NCBI GenBank assembly: GCA_966210515.1
Contig: CBIHLM010000013.1
Coordinates: 1 to 64,000, forward strand
Reading direction: 5' to 3'
DNA: 64,000 nt
DNA from: Paradesertivirga sp966210515
Lineage (GTDB): Bacteria; Bacteroidota; Bacteroidia; Sphingobacteriales; Sphingobacteriaceae
Below the pieces are notes generated by a model that saw nothing but the letters and a program-made list of their open reading frames with translations, was not told where the DNA came from and ran no database searches. Below are positions 18,586 through 27,806 of the stretch, piece after piece (the first letter of the stretch is position 1; every line of letters starts with the position of its first letter). A program made the position numbers and the translations under genes.

Positions 18586-21500
18586 ATGAGAATTAGTTTA
18601 AGTCATATATATAATTTCAGGACAGTCTTTCTGCTTGGTATGCTTGCTTTTGCGCAGGGTGTACTGGCTCAAAATCAAGTAAAACCAGTTGAGCCAATCT
18701 CGTTTCAGAATGGCAAACTTGTTTATCAGCCTGACGTTAACGGCGATCGTATTCCTGATTTTTCTTTCGCAGGATACAAAGCGGGCGAAGAAGCAATTCC
18801 AAATGTACCTGTTAAGGTAAGGGTTCCGTATAAAACTGGTGATGCTACCTTAAGAATTCAGTCTGCGATAAATTATGTGTCTTCTTTACCTCTTGATAAA
18901 ACTGGGTTCAGAGGAGCCGTTTTATTGGACAAAGGAGTTTTTTTGGTTGAAGGTGCCTTGAAAATTAATGCTTCTGGTGTGGTGCTTCGGGGTAGCGGAG
19001 CGGCTAAAGGCGGGACTGTTATTTTAGGAGCTGGTTCCAGCAGGGAAACGCTAATCACAATCGCCGGAAAGAATGATAAAAAGTTATCGCCGGAAGTGAA
19101 AATTTCAAATGGCTATGTTCCTGTAAACGCTTTAAAATTCAGTGTATCAAACGCTCAGAGTTTCAAGGTTGGAGATCTGATCCAAATTCGCCGTCCTTCC
19201 ACAAAGGCGTGGATTGACCGACTGGGCGCAGCCCATTTTGGAGGTGGCGAAACTTATTTAGGATGGAAACCGGGTCAACGGGATATTTTCTGGGATAGAA
19301 AAATTACATCGGTAAACGGTTCGGTTATAAGCATAGATGCACCGATTACAACTGCTTTAGATACTGCTTATGGCGGTGGGATTGTGGCTAAATATACCTG
19401 GCCAGGTCGTATTTCAAATTCAGGCATAGAGAATATTCAGCTTCAATCCACTTATAATTCTGCTAATCTCAAAGATGAAGACCATCGCTGGATGGCAATT
19501 TCTTTTGAAAATATAGCTGATGCATGGGTTAGACAAGTAGAGTTCCGGCATTTTGCAGGTTCGGCGGTATTTGTTCAGGAAACTGCGAAACGTATTACAG
19601 TTGAAGATTGTAAATCTCTTGAGCCTGTTTCTGAAATCGGCGGACAGAGAAGATACTCCTTTTTAACAAATGGTCAGCAAACTCTTTTTCAGCGTTTGTA
19701 TGCAGAAAGCGGATATCACGATTTTGCTGTTGGATTTTGTGCTGCTGGTCCGAATGCTTTTGTACAATGTGAATCACGCTTGCCTTACAGTTTCTCGGGT
19801 GCTATTGACAGCTGGGCCTCGGGTGTGTTATTTGATATCGTAAATGTCGACGGACATGCTTTAAGCTTTATAAATCGTGGACACGACGGGCAGGGTGCAG
19901 GCTGGACAGCGGCAAACAGTGTTTTCTGGCAATGCTCTGCAAGTAAGGTTAATAATTTCGCTCCGCCTACTGCTCAAAACTGGGCTTTCGGCACCTGGGC
20001 GCAATTTGATGGCAATGGCTATTGGGCGATGTCTAATGAGCAGATCAAGCCAAGAAGTTTATACTATGCTCAGTTAAAGGACAGGCTGGGTGAGAGGGTG
20101 CAATCTCGTATTCAGTTATTAAATATTGACACAGAAGCCTCGAGCAGTCCGCCTGTAGAAGTTGCCATGGCACTGACAGCGAAAGCAGTTTCACCAGCAC
20201 CTTTATTGTCTGATTTTATTGATGAAGCTCCATCCCGTAATCCCATTTCGATAATTGCAAAGGGGATTAAAACCATCGATCAAATAGGCCTTAAAAGAAT
20301 TATTACTCCAGCGAAGGCTGAAGAATTTCACATTCAAAACGGCATTCTTGTTCGTGGAAATACACTACTGACGGGGAAAAAGAGAGATATTCAATGGTGG
20401 AGCGGAAGTTCACGCCGATATGCATTGGCAAATACAAAGCCGCATGTCACCCGCTTTGTTCCCGGTAAAATTGGAAAAGGCTTAACGGATGATCTGGATG
20501 CTATGACCGACAGCTTAAAGCTGGATAATATTGTCGCTTTCGACCACAATTACGGCTTATGGTACGATCGCCGTCGTGATGATCACGAACGTGTTCGAAG
20601 GATGGACGGAGAGGTTTGGCCTCCTTTTTACGAGTTACCTTTCGCCCGCAGCGGACAAGGATTAGCATGGGATGGTTTAAGCAAATATGATCTTACGAAA
20701 TACAATAATTGGTATTGGAACAGACTGAAAGCATTTGCTGATTTAGCAGACCAGAAAGGTCTGGTTTTAATCCATCAGAATTACTTCCAGCATAATATTA
20801 TTGAAGCAGGTGCGCATTACGCGGATTTCCCATGGCGTCCGGCTAATAACATTAACAACACCGGTTTCCCGGAACCTGTTCCCTACGCCGGCGACAAGAG
20901 GATCTTTATGGCGGATCAATTCTACGATATCAATCATCCCGTAAGGAGAGAATTGCATAAGGCTTACATTAAAAAGTGCCTCGACAATTTCGCTGCAAAT
21001 AATGGAGTAATTCAGTCAGTTAGTGCCGAGTACACCGGCCCGCTTCATTTTGTTCAATTTTGGCTGGACACCATCAAGGAATGGGAGAAAGAAACTGGTA
21101 AAAAAGCGCTGATTAGCTTAAGCACGACGAAAGATGTGCAGGATGCGATTCTTGCTGATAAAGACCGTGCATCAGTTGTAGACATAATCGACATTAAATA
21201 TTGGCATTATCAGGCCGACGGAACAACATACGAGCCGAAAGGCGGACAAAATCTCGCTCCGCGCCAGCATGCCCGTTTATTGAAACCTAAGGCAAGTTCT
21301 TTCCAGCAGGTTTACCGGGCCGTTGCAGAATATCGCCAGAAGTTCCCTGAAAAAGCAGTGACTTACTCGGGCGATGGATTTGATAGCAATGGTTGGGCCA
21401 TATTGATGGCTGGTGGTTCTTTGCCAAATATTACTGACGCACCCGAAGGCCTGTTAAAGGACCTTGCCTTGATGAAAGTATTGCCACTAGCAGGCTCGCC

Positions 21501-21732
21501 CGAAAATCAGCTTATGCTGTCAAACGGCGGGCAGTCTTATGTTATTTATAATGCTTCATCAAATGCAGTTCAACTGGATTTAAGTGCTGCAAAGGGGACT
21601 TTCAGAGTATATCATATTAATCCCCGAAACGGTGCTCAGTTAAAAGCTGAAGAAACCGTAAAGGGTGGTAATTCAATTAGTTTAAAAAATTCTTCTTCCG
21701 GTCCTGAAGTACTATGGATAAAAAAAATATAA
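18586..21732 (+). CDS. Large secreted beta-helix protein with C-terminal barrel-like domain
   Basis: This 1048-residue protein starts at ATG 18586, chosen over the in-frame TTG 18574 because it leads directly into a signal peptide ending VLAQ. Residues about 30-520 look like a pectate-lyase-fold right-handed beta-helix (RIQSAINYV, LLDKGVFLVEGALKI, VLRGSGAAKGGTVI). From about 590 a second domain rich in Trp, Tyr and acidic residues follows (FVPGKIGKGLTDDLDAM, IVAFDHNYGLWYDRRRDDHE, LVLIHQNYFQHN). It looks like a TIM-barrel-type hydrolase and resembles families I know only as DUF4955/DUF6298. A role in pectin side-chain cleavage is inferred from context, and no activity can be assigned. Confidence 0.75.
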   Translation: MRISLSHIYNFRTVFLLGMLAFAQGVLAQNQVKPVEPISFQNGKLVYQPDVNGDRIPDFSFAGYKAGEEAIPNVPVKVRVPYKTGDATLRIQSAINYVSSLPLDKTGFRGAVLLDKGVFLVEGALKINASGVVLRGSGAAKGGTVILGAGSSRETLITIAGKNDKKLSPEVKISNGYVPVNALKFSVSNAQSFKVGDLIQIRRPSTKAWIDRLGAAHFGGGETYLGWKPGQRDIFWDRKITSVNGSVISIDAPITTALDTAYGGGIVAKYTWPGRISNSGIENIQLQSTYNSANLKDEDHRWMAISFENIADAWVRQVEFRHFAGSAVFVQETAKRITVEDCKSLEPVSEIGGQRRYSFLTNGQQTLFQRLYAESGYHDFAVGFCAAGPNAFVQCESRLPYSFSGAIDSWASGVLFDIVNVDGHALSFINRGHDGQGAGWTAANSVFWQCSASKVNNFAPPTAQNWAFGTWAQFDGNGYWAMSNEQIKPRSLYYAQLKDRLGERVQSRIQLLNIDTEASSSPPVEVAMALTAKAVSPAPLLSDFIDEAPSRNPISIIAKGIKTIDQIGLKRIITPAKAEEFHIQNGILVRGNTLLTGKKRDIQWWSGSSRRYALANTKPHVTRFVPGKIGKGLTDDLDAMTDSLKLDNIVAFDHNYGLWYDRRRDDHERVRRMDGEVWPPFYELPFARSGQGLAWDGLSKYDLTKYNNWYWNRLKAFADLADQKGLVLIHQNYFQHNIIEAGAHYADFPWRPANNINNTGFPEPVPYAGDKRIFMADQFYDINHPVRRELHKAYIKKCLDNFAANNGVIQSVSAEYTGPLHFVQFWLDTIKEWEKETGKKALISLSTTKDVQDAILADKDRASVVDIIDIKYWHYQADGTTYEPKGGQNLAPRQHARLLKPKASSFQQVYRAVAEYRQKFPEKAVTYSGDGFDSNGWAILMAGGSLPNITDAPEGLLKDLALMKVLPLAGSPENQLMLSNGGQSYVIYNASSNAVQLDLSAAKGTFRVYHINPRNGAQLKAEETVKGGNSISLKNSSSGPEVLWIKKI

Positions 21733-21733
21733 C

Positions 21734-23140
21734 ATGAATAGATTTTTAGGCTTTATATCATTTCTTGCTATCATTTTAATCGCTTGCAACGCTCAAAAAG
21801 AAAGTACATCTACAGGCTTGCAATCCTTAAAAGTTTCTGAAAACGGTCGTTATCTTGTTACCGCAGATGGGGAACCTTTTTTCTGGTTGGGCGATACAGG
21901 TTGGTTATTGTTCAATAAATTAAAGCGGGAAGACGCAGATCTTTATCTTGAAAACAGAGCAAAAAAGGGGTTTAATGTAATCCAGGCAATGGTATTGCAC
22001 GATGTGCCTAATTCGGTAAATATCTATGGCGACTCTGCATTAATAAATTTAGATGTTTCAAAACCTAATCTAACGCCCGGAAATTCTTTTACTGATTCAG
22101 TTCAATATGATTTCTGGGATCATGTAGATTATATTATTGATAAAGCTGCCGAAAAGGGAATTTACATGGCTCTGGTTCCGGTTTGGGGATCGAATGTTAA
22201 AGCTGGTCATGTTAATCAGCAACAGGCAAAGTCGTATTCTGAGTTTTTGGCAAACAGGTATAAAGATCGTAAAAACATTATTTGGTTAAATGGTGGTGAC
22301 ATCCCCGGTAGTGATTCAATTGCGGTTTGGAGAACTATCGGAAGCACCATCAAACAAGTGGATTCTGCACATTTAATGACTTTTCATCCTCGTGGAAGAA
22401 CGGCCTCTTCAGAATGGTTTCACAATGAAGACTGGTTAGACTTTAATATGGTTCAGTCGGGTCACAGAAGATACGATCAGGATACTTCAGCTAAAGAGAA
22501 ACGTCATTTTGGTGAGGATAACTGGAAGTTTATGGATTATGATTATGCTCTTAGTCCGGTTAAGCCCACAATTGATGGCGAACCCTCTTACGAAGCTATC
22601 CCGCAAGGATTGCATGACACCACAGAAGTTAGATGGGACGATAGTGCCGTTAGAAGATATGGTTACTGGTCAGTATTTTCTGGCGCGTTTGGTTATACCT
22701 ACGGACATAATTCTGTAATGCAGATGCACCTGCCGTCTGATAAAAAGAGTGCTTATGGTTCGAAAGAATTATGGACATCGGCAATAAATGCTCCGGGCGC
22801 AAGTCAAATGATCCATTTAAAAAATTTGATGCTCTCTCGTCCATATCTTGAAAGAGTTCCTGATCAATCGCTAATCGGAGGACAGAACGGTGAAAGATAC
22901 AACAGACTGCTAGCTACGAGAGGTAAAAATTATGCTTTCGTCTACACTTACACTGGTAGAAATATCAATGTGAATTTAGGAAAGATTGAAGGCGAGAAAG
23001 TTAAGGCTTCATGGTTCAATCCGCGTGATGGTAAAATTTCTGAAATAGGGGAGTTCGATAATAATGGAACGAAGGAGTTTAATCCTCCCGGTGAAGAAAA
23101 AGAAGGCAATGATTGGGTGTTGATTTTGGATGCGGTTTAA
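21734..23140 (+). CDS. GH140-like apiosidase lipoprotein (DUF4038 family)
   Basis: This 468-residue protein has a lipobox LIAC (cysteine 18). Its DUF4038-type TIM barrel starts with FFWLGDTGWLLFNKLKREDA and contains NIIWLNGGDIPG and TIDGEPSYEAIP. D189 and E283 stand where the catalytic pair of this family lies. The C-terminus (KNYAFVYTYTGRNINVNLG, AKASWFNPRDG-like) is the beta-sandwich usually attached. The characterised GH140 enzyme releases the apiose-linked side chains of rhamnogalacturonan II, so this is a strong hint at the substrate. The start codon follows the preceding stop by one base. Confidence 0.8.
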   Translation: MNRFLGFISFLAIILIACNAQKESTSTGLQSLKVSENGRYLVTADGEPFFWLGDTGWLLFNKLKREDADLYLENRAKKGFNVIQAMVLHDVPNSVNIYGDSALINLDVSKPNLTPGNSFTDSVQYDFWDHVDYIIDKAAEKGIYMALVPVWGSNVKAGHVNQQQAKSYSEFLANRYKDRKNIIWLNGGDIPGSDSIAVWRTIGSTIKQVDSAHLMTFHPRGRTASSEWFHNEDWLDFNMVQSGHRRYDQDTSAKEKRHFGEDNWKFMDYDYALSPVKPTIDGEPSYEAIPQGLHDTTEVRWDDSAVRRYGYWSVFSGAFGYTYGHNSVMQMHLPSDKKSAYGSKELWTSAINAPGASQMIHLKNLMLSRPYLERVPDQSLIGGQNGERYNRLLATRGKNYAFVYTYTGRNINVNLGKIEGEKVKASWFNPRDGKISEIGEFDNNGTKEFNPPGEEKEGNDWVLILDAV

Positions 23141-23142
23141 TT

Positions 23143-23170
23143 ATGATTTATGAGTGATGAATTATGAATG
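23143..23170 (+). repeat. Heptanucleotide repeat, left flank of the four-helix-bundle gene
   Basis: Four consecutive 7-mers of the type ATGAnTn (ATGATTT, ATGAGTG, ATGAATT, ATGAATG). The last overlaps the start codon of the next gene. The same heptamer occurs inverted on the other side of that gene. Confidence 0.8.
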
Positions 23171-23541
23171 GATCTAAAAATGTATTAAAGGATAAGAGTT
23201 TTGCTTTTGCTATTCGAATAGTGAAGTTATATAAGTATTTGATTGAGGAAAAGAAAGAATATGTACTAAGCAAGCAATTACTAAGGAGTGGAACGGCTGT
23301 TGGTGCATTAATTCGCGAAGCTCAAAATGCGGAAAGTAAAGCTGATTTCATTCATAAACTAGCCATTGCACAGAAAGAATGCGATGAAGCTATTTATTGG
23401 ATAGAACTTCTTTTTCATTCATCATTTATAGTCGACAGTGAATACCAGTCAATAGGCGGAGACGCAAATGAGATTTTAAGAATTATAAGAAGCTCCATTT
23501 TAACAACGAAGGAGCGCTATTCAAAGAATACAAAATCCTAG
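23164..23541 (+). CDS. Four-helix bundle protein (23S rRNA intervening-sequence type)
   Basis: This 125-residue protein belongs to the S23/IVS four-helix bundle family. The features are SFAFAIRIVKLYKYL, QLLRSGTAVGALIREAQNAE, KADFIHKLAIAQKECDEAIYWIELL and a last helix EILRIIRSSILTTKE. It has no signal peptide and no link to sugar metabolism. Members occur inside rRNA intervening sequences and as stand-alone genes throughout Bacteroidota; the function is not established. It sits between two secreted glycosidase genes and is flanked by inverted heptamer repeats, which suggests it arrived as a cassette. Confidence 0.85.
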   Translation: MNGSKNVLKDKSFAFAIRIVKLYKYLIEEKKEYVLSKQLLRSGTAVGALIREAQNAESKADFIHKLAIAQKECDEAIYWIELLFHSSFIVDSEYQSIGGDANEILRIIRSSILTTKERYSKNTKS

Positions 23542-23546
23542 CCATA

Positions 23547-24515
23547 ATGAAGTCATTCATCACTCATCATTCATCACTCATCGTTACAAAACTGTTTGCT
23601 CTGCTGATTGTGCTTGTTCTCGCCTCCTGCTCAAAAGAAGTATACATGTTCTCTTCTTTTCACGAGCCGGCAGATCAAGGCTTGCGCTTTTTATACAGTT
23701 ACGACGGCTATAAATGGAACGACCTGAACAAAGTTTTTTTAAAGCCCGAGATTGGTAATCAAAAAGTAATGCGCGACCCATCCATCGTAAAAGGACCTGA
23801 CGGGATTTTTCACTTAGTTTGGACAAGCAGCTGGAAAGGTGATAAAGGTTTCGGCTACGCATCTTCAAAAGATCTTATTAACTGGTCTGAGCAAAAGTTT
23901 ATCCCGGTAATGGAGCATGAGCCGACAACTGTGAATGTTTGGGCTCCTGAGTTATTTTATGATGAAGATAACAAGCAGTTTATAATGATATGGGCTTCTA
24001 CAATTCCTTTCCGTTTTCCGAAAAAACTGGAAGAAGAAGAGAATAACCACCGGATGTATTATACAACCACTAAGGATTTTAAGACTTTCAGTCCGATAAA
24101 GCTTTTTATCGATCCTGAGTTTAGCGTGATTGATGCGGTTATTGTAAAAAGAAAGGCAAATGATTTTGTGTTGGTTTTGAAAGATAATACTCGCCCGATG
24201 AGGAATATAAAAGTCGCCTTTGGTAAAACCGCGATTGGCCCGTATACCAATGTTTCGGAGCCTTTCACAGATAATTTTACAGAAGGTCCATCCGTTGCTA
24301 AAGTAGGAGATGAGTATCTTATCTATTTTGATTCTTATCGGGATAAAAAATACGGCAGTGTAAAAACCCGCGATTTCAAAACCTTTACCGATGCTTCTAA
24401 GGAAACCAGCATACCGGTAGGACATAAGCACGGAACTATATTTAAGGCAAATACCAGAATTTTAAAGGGATTGCAGAGAACTGCTGGAATTGATACAGCA
24501 AAGGTGAATAAGTAA
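23547..24515 (+). CDS. Glycoside hydrolase family 43-type lipoprotein
   Basis: This 322-residue five-bladed propeller enzyme has a lipobox VLASC (cysteine 28). The GH43 triad is visible: D77 in MRDPSI (base), D196 in SVIDAV (pKa modulator) and E246 in TEGPS (acid). Family members act on arabinose, xylose or galactose side chains. The first 15 residues (SFITHHSSLIV) are encoded by a heptamer repeat shared with the other side of the neighbouring four-helix-bundle gene, so the signal peptide start seems to have been rewritten by the repeat. The stop overlaps the next start by one base. Confidence 0.8.
   Translation: MKSFITHHSSLIVTKLFALLIVLVLASCSKEVYMFSSFHEPADQGLRFLYSYDGYKWNDLNKVFLKPEIGNQKVMRDPSIVKGPDGIFHLVWTSSWKGDKGFGYASSKDLINWSEQKFIPVMEHEPTTVNVWAPELFYDEDNKQFIMIWASTIPFRFPKKLEEEENNHRMYYTTTKDFKTFSPIKLFIDPEFSVIDAVIVKRKANDFVLVLKDNTRPMRNIKVAFGKTAIGPYTNVSEPFTDNFTEGPSVAKVGDEYLIYFDSYRDKKYGSVKTRDFKTFTDASKETSIPVGHKHGTIFKANTRILKGLQRTAGIDTAKVNK
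23554..23581 (-). repeat. Heptanucleotide repeat, right flank, inside a coding start
   Basis: Two copies of a 14-bp unit, each made of two 7-mers (CATTCAT and CACTCAT on the + strand), form the inverted partner of 23143-23170. The repeat lies within codons 3-12 of the GH43 gene. Loss or gain of one 7-mer would shift the frame. Confidence 0.8.
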
Positions 24516-26362
24516 TGATGTATTTAAAACATAACATAAGTTTAATTTTTCTTGCTGCGCTCAGCTTAACAAAGCTCCAGGCGCAGGATACAGTTAGATA
24601 TACAGGTACAACTCTTTCTAACGTAGATTACCATCACGGGCAATTGAGTCCGGCGGTTGGGGTGCACAATGTCCAGGTTTTCAGGGCAAACCGCGAGCAC
24701 CCTGAACTGGCAGATGGCTTTAGCTGGACGTATAACCACGCCCCGATGCTGGCATACTGGAATAATACTTTTTATCTTGAATACCTGAGCGATCCTGTCG
24801 GCGAACATATCCCGCCAAGCCAGACTTTACTGCATACTTCAAAAGATGGCTATAACTGGTCCAAACCGGCTATTCTTTTCCCTCCATATAAAATACCTGA
24901 TGGCTGGAAAAAAGAAGGATATCCAGGCGTAGCTAAAGATTTGTATGCTACTATGCATCAGCGTGTTGGTTTTTATGTGTCTAAAAAAAATCGCTTATTG
25001 GCATTGGCCTATTACGGCATTGCCATGGATGCAAAGGATGATCCAAATGACGGCAAGGGAATTGGAAGGGTCGTACGTGAGATCAGGAAAGACGGATCGT
25101 ATGGACCGATTTATTTTCTTCGTCATAATTCAACCTGGAATCCCAAAAAATCACAGTATCCATTTTATACAAAAAGCAAAGACAAAGCATTTGTAAAAGC
25201 CTGTAAAGAGATTTTATCGGATCCATTAATGATGCAGCAAATGGTAGAAGAGGCTGACAGAAACGATCCTTTGATTCCATATAAACGCCCTGTTAAAGCA
25301 TTTAGTTATTATCATTTAAAAGATGGACGTGTAGTTGGTTTATGGAAACATGCCTTAACTTCTATAAGCGATAACGGTGGTAAATCATGGAAATACGATC
25401 CTTTACGTGCGCCGGGATTTGTAAATAGCAATGCGAAAATCTGGGGACAAAAAACATCCGACGGCCGTTATGCTACCGTTTACAATCCATCAGAATTTAG
25501 ATGGCCTTTAGCGGTTTCTACCAGCGACAATGGTTTAGATTATAAGGATCTTTTGTTGGTCAACGGCGAGATTTCTCCGATGCGTTATGGCGGTAATTAT
25601 AAATCTTACGGACCGCAGTACGTTCGCGGAATTTTAGAAGGTAACGGAAATCCCCCGGATGGAAAAATGTGGCTTACCTACAGCATGAACAAAGAGGACA
25701 TGTGGGTGGCCGGCGTACCGGTGCCGGTAACTTCAAAAGTTAATGCACATGCAAATGAGAACTTTAGTCAATTCAACAAGCTGTCTGATCTTAAATTGTG
25801 GAATGTTTATAGTCCGCTTTGGGCTTCTGTAAAAATTGAAAAAGCTTCTGATGGTACCAATGCTTTAACTTTGCGGGATAAAGATAAATACGATTATGCC
25901 AGAGCAGAACGTGTGATCCCTGAGTCTAAAAAAGTAGCAGTGGAGTTCTCAATCATTCCTTCGCAAAGCGATAAAGGAACCCTTCAGATAGAATTTACCG
26001 ATGCGAAAGGCATTGCAGCGTCTCGTCTAATTTTCGATGATCAGGCGCAGTTTCAGGCAAAAGTAGGTTATCGTAACTCCGGTATTATGAAATATGAAGC
26101 CGGAAAGCAATACAATATCAGGATAGAACTTGATCGCGATAAGCGGATTTACAATGTATTTGTAAATGGAGAAAGTAAGGGTGCAAAGATTCAGTTTGCA
26201 CCGGTTGCATCATTCGAGAGGGTAGTTTTCAGAACAGGCGATGTTCGCCGTTTTCCGGATGCTGACACTCCGACTGACCAAACATACGATTTAGAAAATC
26301 CCGGCACACCGGTTCCGGAAGCTGTATTTTATATAAAATCATTCAAAACTTCGGCATATTAA
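24515..26362 (+). CDS. Secreted sialidase-fold (beta-propeller) protein with C-terminal lectin-like domain
   Basis: This 615-residue protein has a signal peptide ending LQAQ. Residues about 60-410 form a propeller with Asp-box-like turns (TSKDGYNWSKP, ISDNGGKSWKYD, TSDNGLDYKD). The C-terminal part (about 420-600; VAVEFSIIPSQSDKGTLQIEF, YNIRIELDRDKRIYNVFVNG) looks like a concanavalin/LamG-type beta-sandwich that would bind sugar. It is probably an exo-glycosidase or lyase of a pectin side chain, but I cannot name the family with confidence. The ATG overlaps the stop of the GH43 gene; a second ATG follows immediately at 24518. Confidence 0.65.
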   Translation: MMYLKHNISLIFLAALSLTKLQAQDTVRYTGTTLSNVDYHHGQLSPAVGVHNVQVFRANREHPELADGFSWTYNHAPMLAYWNNTFYLEYLSDPVGEHIPPSQTLLHTSKDGYNWSKPAILFPPYKIPDGWKKEGYPGVAKDLYATMHQRVGFYVSKKNRLLALAYYGIAMDAKDDPNDGKGIGRVVREIRKDGSYGPIYFLRHNSTWNPKKSQYPFYTKSKDKAFVKACKEILSDPLMMQQMVEEADRNDPLIPYKRPVKAFSYYHLKDGRVVGLWKHALTSISDNGGKSWKYDPLRAPGFVNSNAKIWGQKTSDGRYATVYNPSEFRWPLAVSTSDNGLDYKDLLLVNGEISPMRYGGNYKSYGPQYVRGILEGNGNPPDGKMWLTYSMNKEDMWVAGVPVPVTSKVNAHANENFSQFNKLSDLKLWNVYSPLWASVKIEKASDGTNALTLRDKDKYDYARAERVIPESKKVAVEFSIIPSQSDKGTLQIEFTDAKGIAASRLIFDDQAQFQAKVGYRNSGIMKYEAGKQYNIRIELDRDKRIYNVFVNGESKGAKIQFAPVASFERVVFRTGDVRRFPDADTPTDQTYDLENPGTPVPEAVFYIKSFKTSAY

Positions 26363-26363
26363 A

Positions 26364-27806
26364 ATGAGGAATTTAACGGCCTGCATTATTTTATTCCTGT
26401 TTGCTTCGAATACCGAGGCAGAAATTGTGCTGCCTCGTATTTTGGCACATGGAATGGTATTGCAACGTGAAAAGCCTCTGCCTATCTGGGGAACGGCTGC
26501 CGCCGGAGAGCAGATTACTGTTCAGTTTGCGGGTCAGCAGAAAAAAACCACAGCCGACGAAAGCGGAAAATGGATGGTGTTTTTAGCTCCTTTAAAAGCA
26601 TCCAATAAACCGGCTTCTTTAACAATCACTGGTTCTAACAAAATTCAACTTGATAATATCCTTGTTGGCGAAGTCTGGCTTTGCTCCGGGCAATCGAACA
26701 TGGAATATACCATGCGCAAGAATAGCAAGATTACAAAGTCTGAGATAAAAGGGCAAAATCCTGTTGATGAACTGGAATATGCTAACAATCCCGAAATTCG
26801 TCTTTTCCTGGTAAACAGAAAAGAATTGGCAAAACCTAATCCAGCTCATACCGGCTGGAGTGTTGCCCGCGACTCAGCTTTACGTTCTTTCTCAGCTGCC
26901 GGTTATTTCTTCGCAAAAGAATTGAATCAGAAACTGGATGTCCCTATCGGGATGATTTCTTCAGCGATTCCTGGCAGTGCTATAGAACCCTGGATTCCTG
27001 TGAGTGGATTTACGTCTGAGTTTTTTAAAGACAAAAAGGTCAGCGGTGATCCGGGGAAATTTTATGAGCCAATGATTTTTCCTTTGGCGCCCTTTGCTTT
27101 AAAAGGGTTTTTATGGTACCAGGGAGAAACCAACTGTTTTCAGAATGAAACCATTGAGTATACATACAAAATGGAAGCCTTAATTAATAGTTGGCGGAAA
27201 CTGTGGAACGATAAAACGCTTCCATTTTATTACACTCAGATTGCTCCGTTCTACTATTCAAAAAGTGCCGGTAAATATCCATTAACAAAAGAAACGCTTC
27301 CGAAATTTTGGGAGGCGCAAAAACTGGCGATGGAGATTCCATACACCGGAATAATAACTACTACAGATCTGGTGAATACTCCTGATGATTTACATCCGGG
27401 TTTTAAATGGGAAATAGGAAGAAGATTGGCGCAATGGCCGCTAGCCAAAAATTACGGTGTAAATGTTACGCCAGCAGGTCCGCTTTACAAGCAGATGCAG
27501 ATCAAAAAAAATAGAATTAAACTGAGTTTCCAGTATGCCGGAAAAGGTTTAATCAGTAAAGATGGAAGAGCATTAAGCCAGTTTGAAATAGCCGGCAACG
27601 ATGGGGAGTTTGTTCAGGCAGAAGCTGTAATTAAAGGGAAGAAAGTATTTGTTTCTTCATCAGCGGTTTCAAAACCTGTAAATGTTCGCTTTGGCTGGGA
27701 CGAAGGCGGCAAAGCAAATTTCTTCAATAGAGACGGATTGCCCGCAATGCCTTTCAGAACTGATAATCCATTAATTAATCAATACAAACACACAGGAACT
27801 AATTAA
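26364..27806 (+). CDS. SGNH-type carbohydrate esterase (sialate O-acetylesterase family)
   Basis: This 480-residue secreted esterase probably removes acetyl groups from pectin. The nucleophile block is WLCSGQSNMEY with Ser111, a second conserved block is GFLWYQGETNC, and the Asp/His block is DDLHPGFKWEIGRR. An N-terminal beta-domain (LPRILAHGMVLQREKPLPIWGTA) is typical for the family. The name sialate O-acetylesterase is historic; in plant-glycan loci such proteins act on acetylated uronic acid or rhamnose. The gene starts one base after the preceding stop and shares a base with the next start. Confidence 0.85.
   Translation: MRNLTACIILFLFASNTEAEIVLPRILAHGMVLQREKPLPIWGTAAAGEQITVQFAGQQKKTTADESGKWMVFLAPLKASNKPASLTITGSNKIQLDNILVGEVWLCSGQSNMEYTMRKNSKITKSEIKGQNPVDELEYANNPEIRLFLVNRKELAKPNPAHTGWSVARDSALRSFSAAGYFFAKELNQKLDVPIGMISSAIPGSAIEPWIPVSGFTSEFFKDKKVSGDPGKFYEPMIFPLAPFALKGFLWYQGETNCFQNETIEYTYKMEALINSWRKLWNDKTLPFYYTQIAPFYYSKSAGKYPLTKETLPKFWEAQKLAMEIPYTGIITTTDLVNTPDDLHPGFKWEIGRRLAQWPLAKNYGVNVTPAGPLYKQMQIKKNRIKLSFQYAGKGLISKDGRALSQFEIAGNDGEFVQAEAVIKGKKVFVSSSAVSKPVNVRFGWDEGGKANFFNRDGLPAMPFRTDNPLINQYKHTGTN

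Noticed and set aside
23143..23582. Heptamer repeats as a CRISPR array
   Set aside because: Units are 7 bp with no unique spacers and no cas genes are present.
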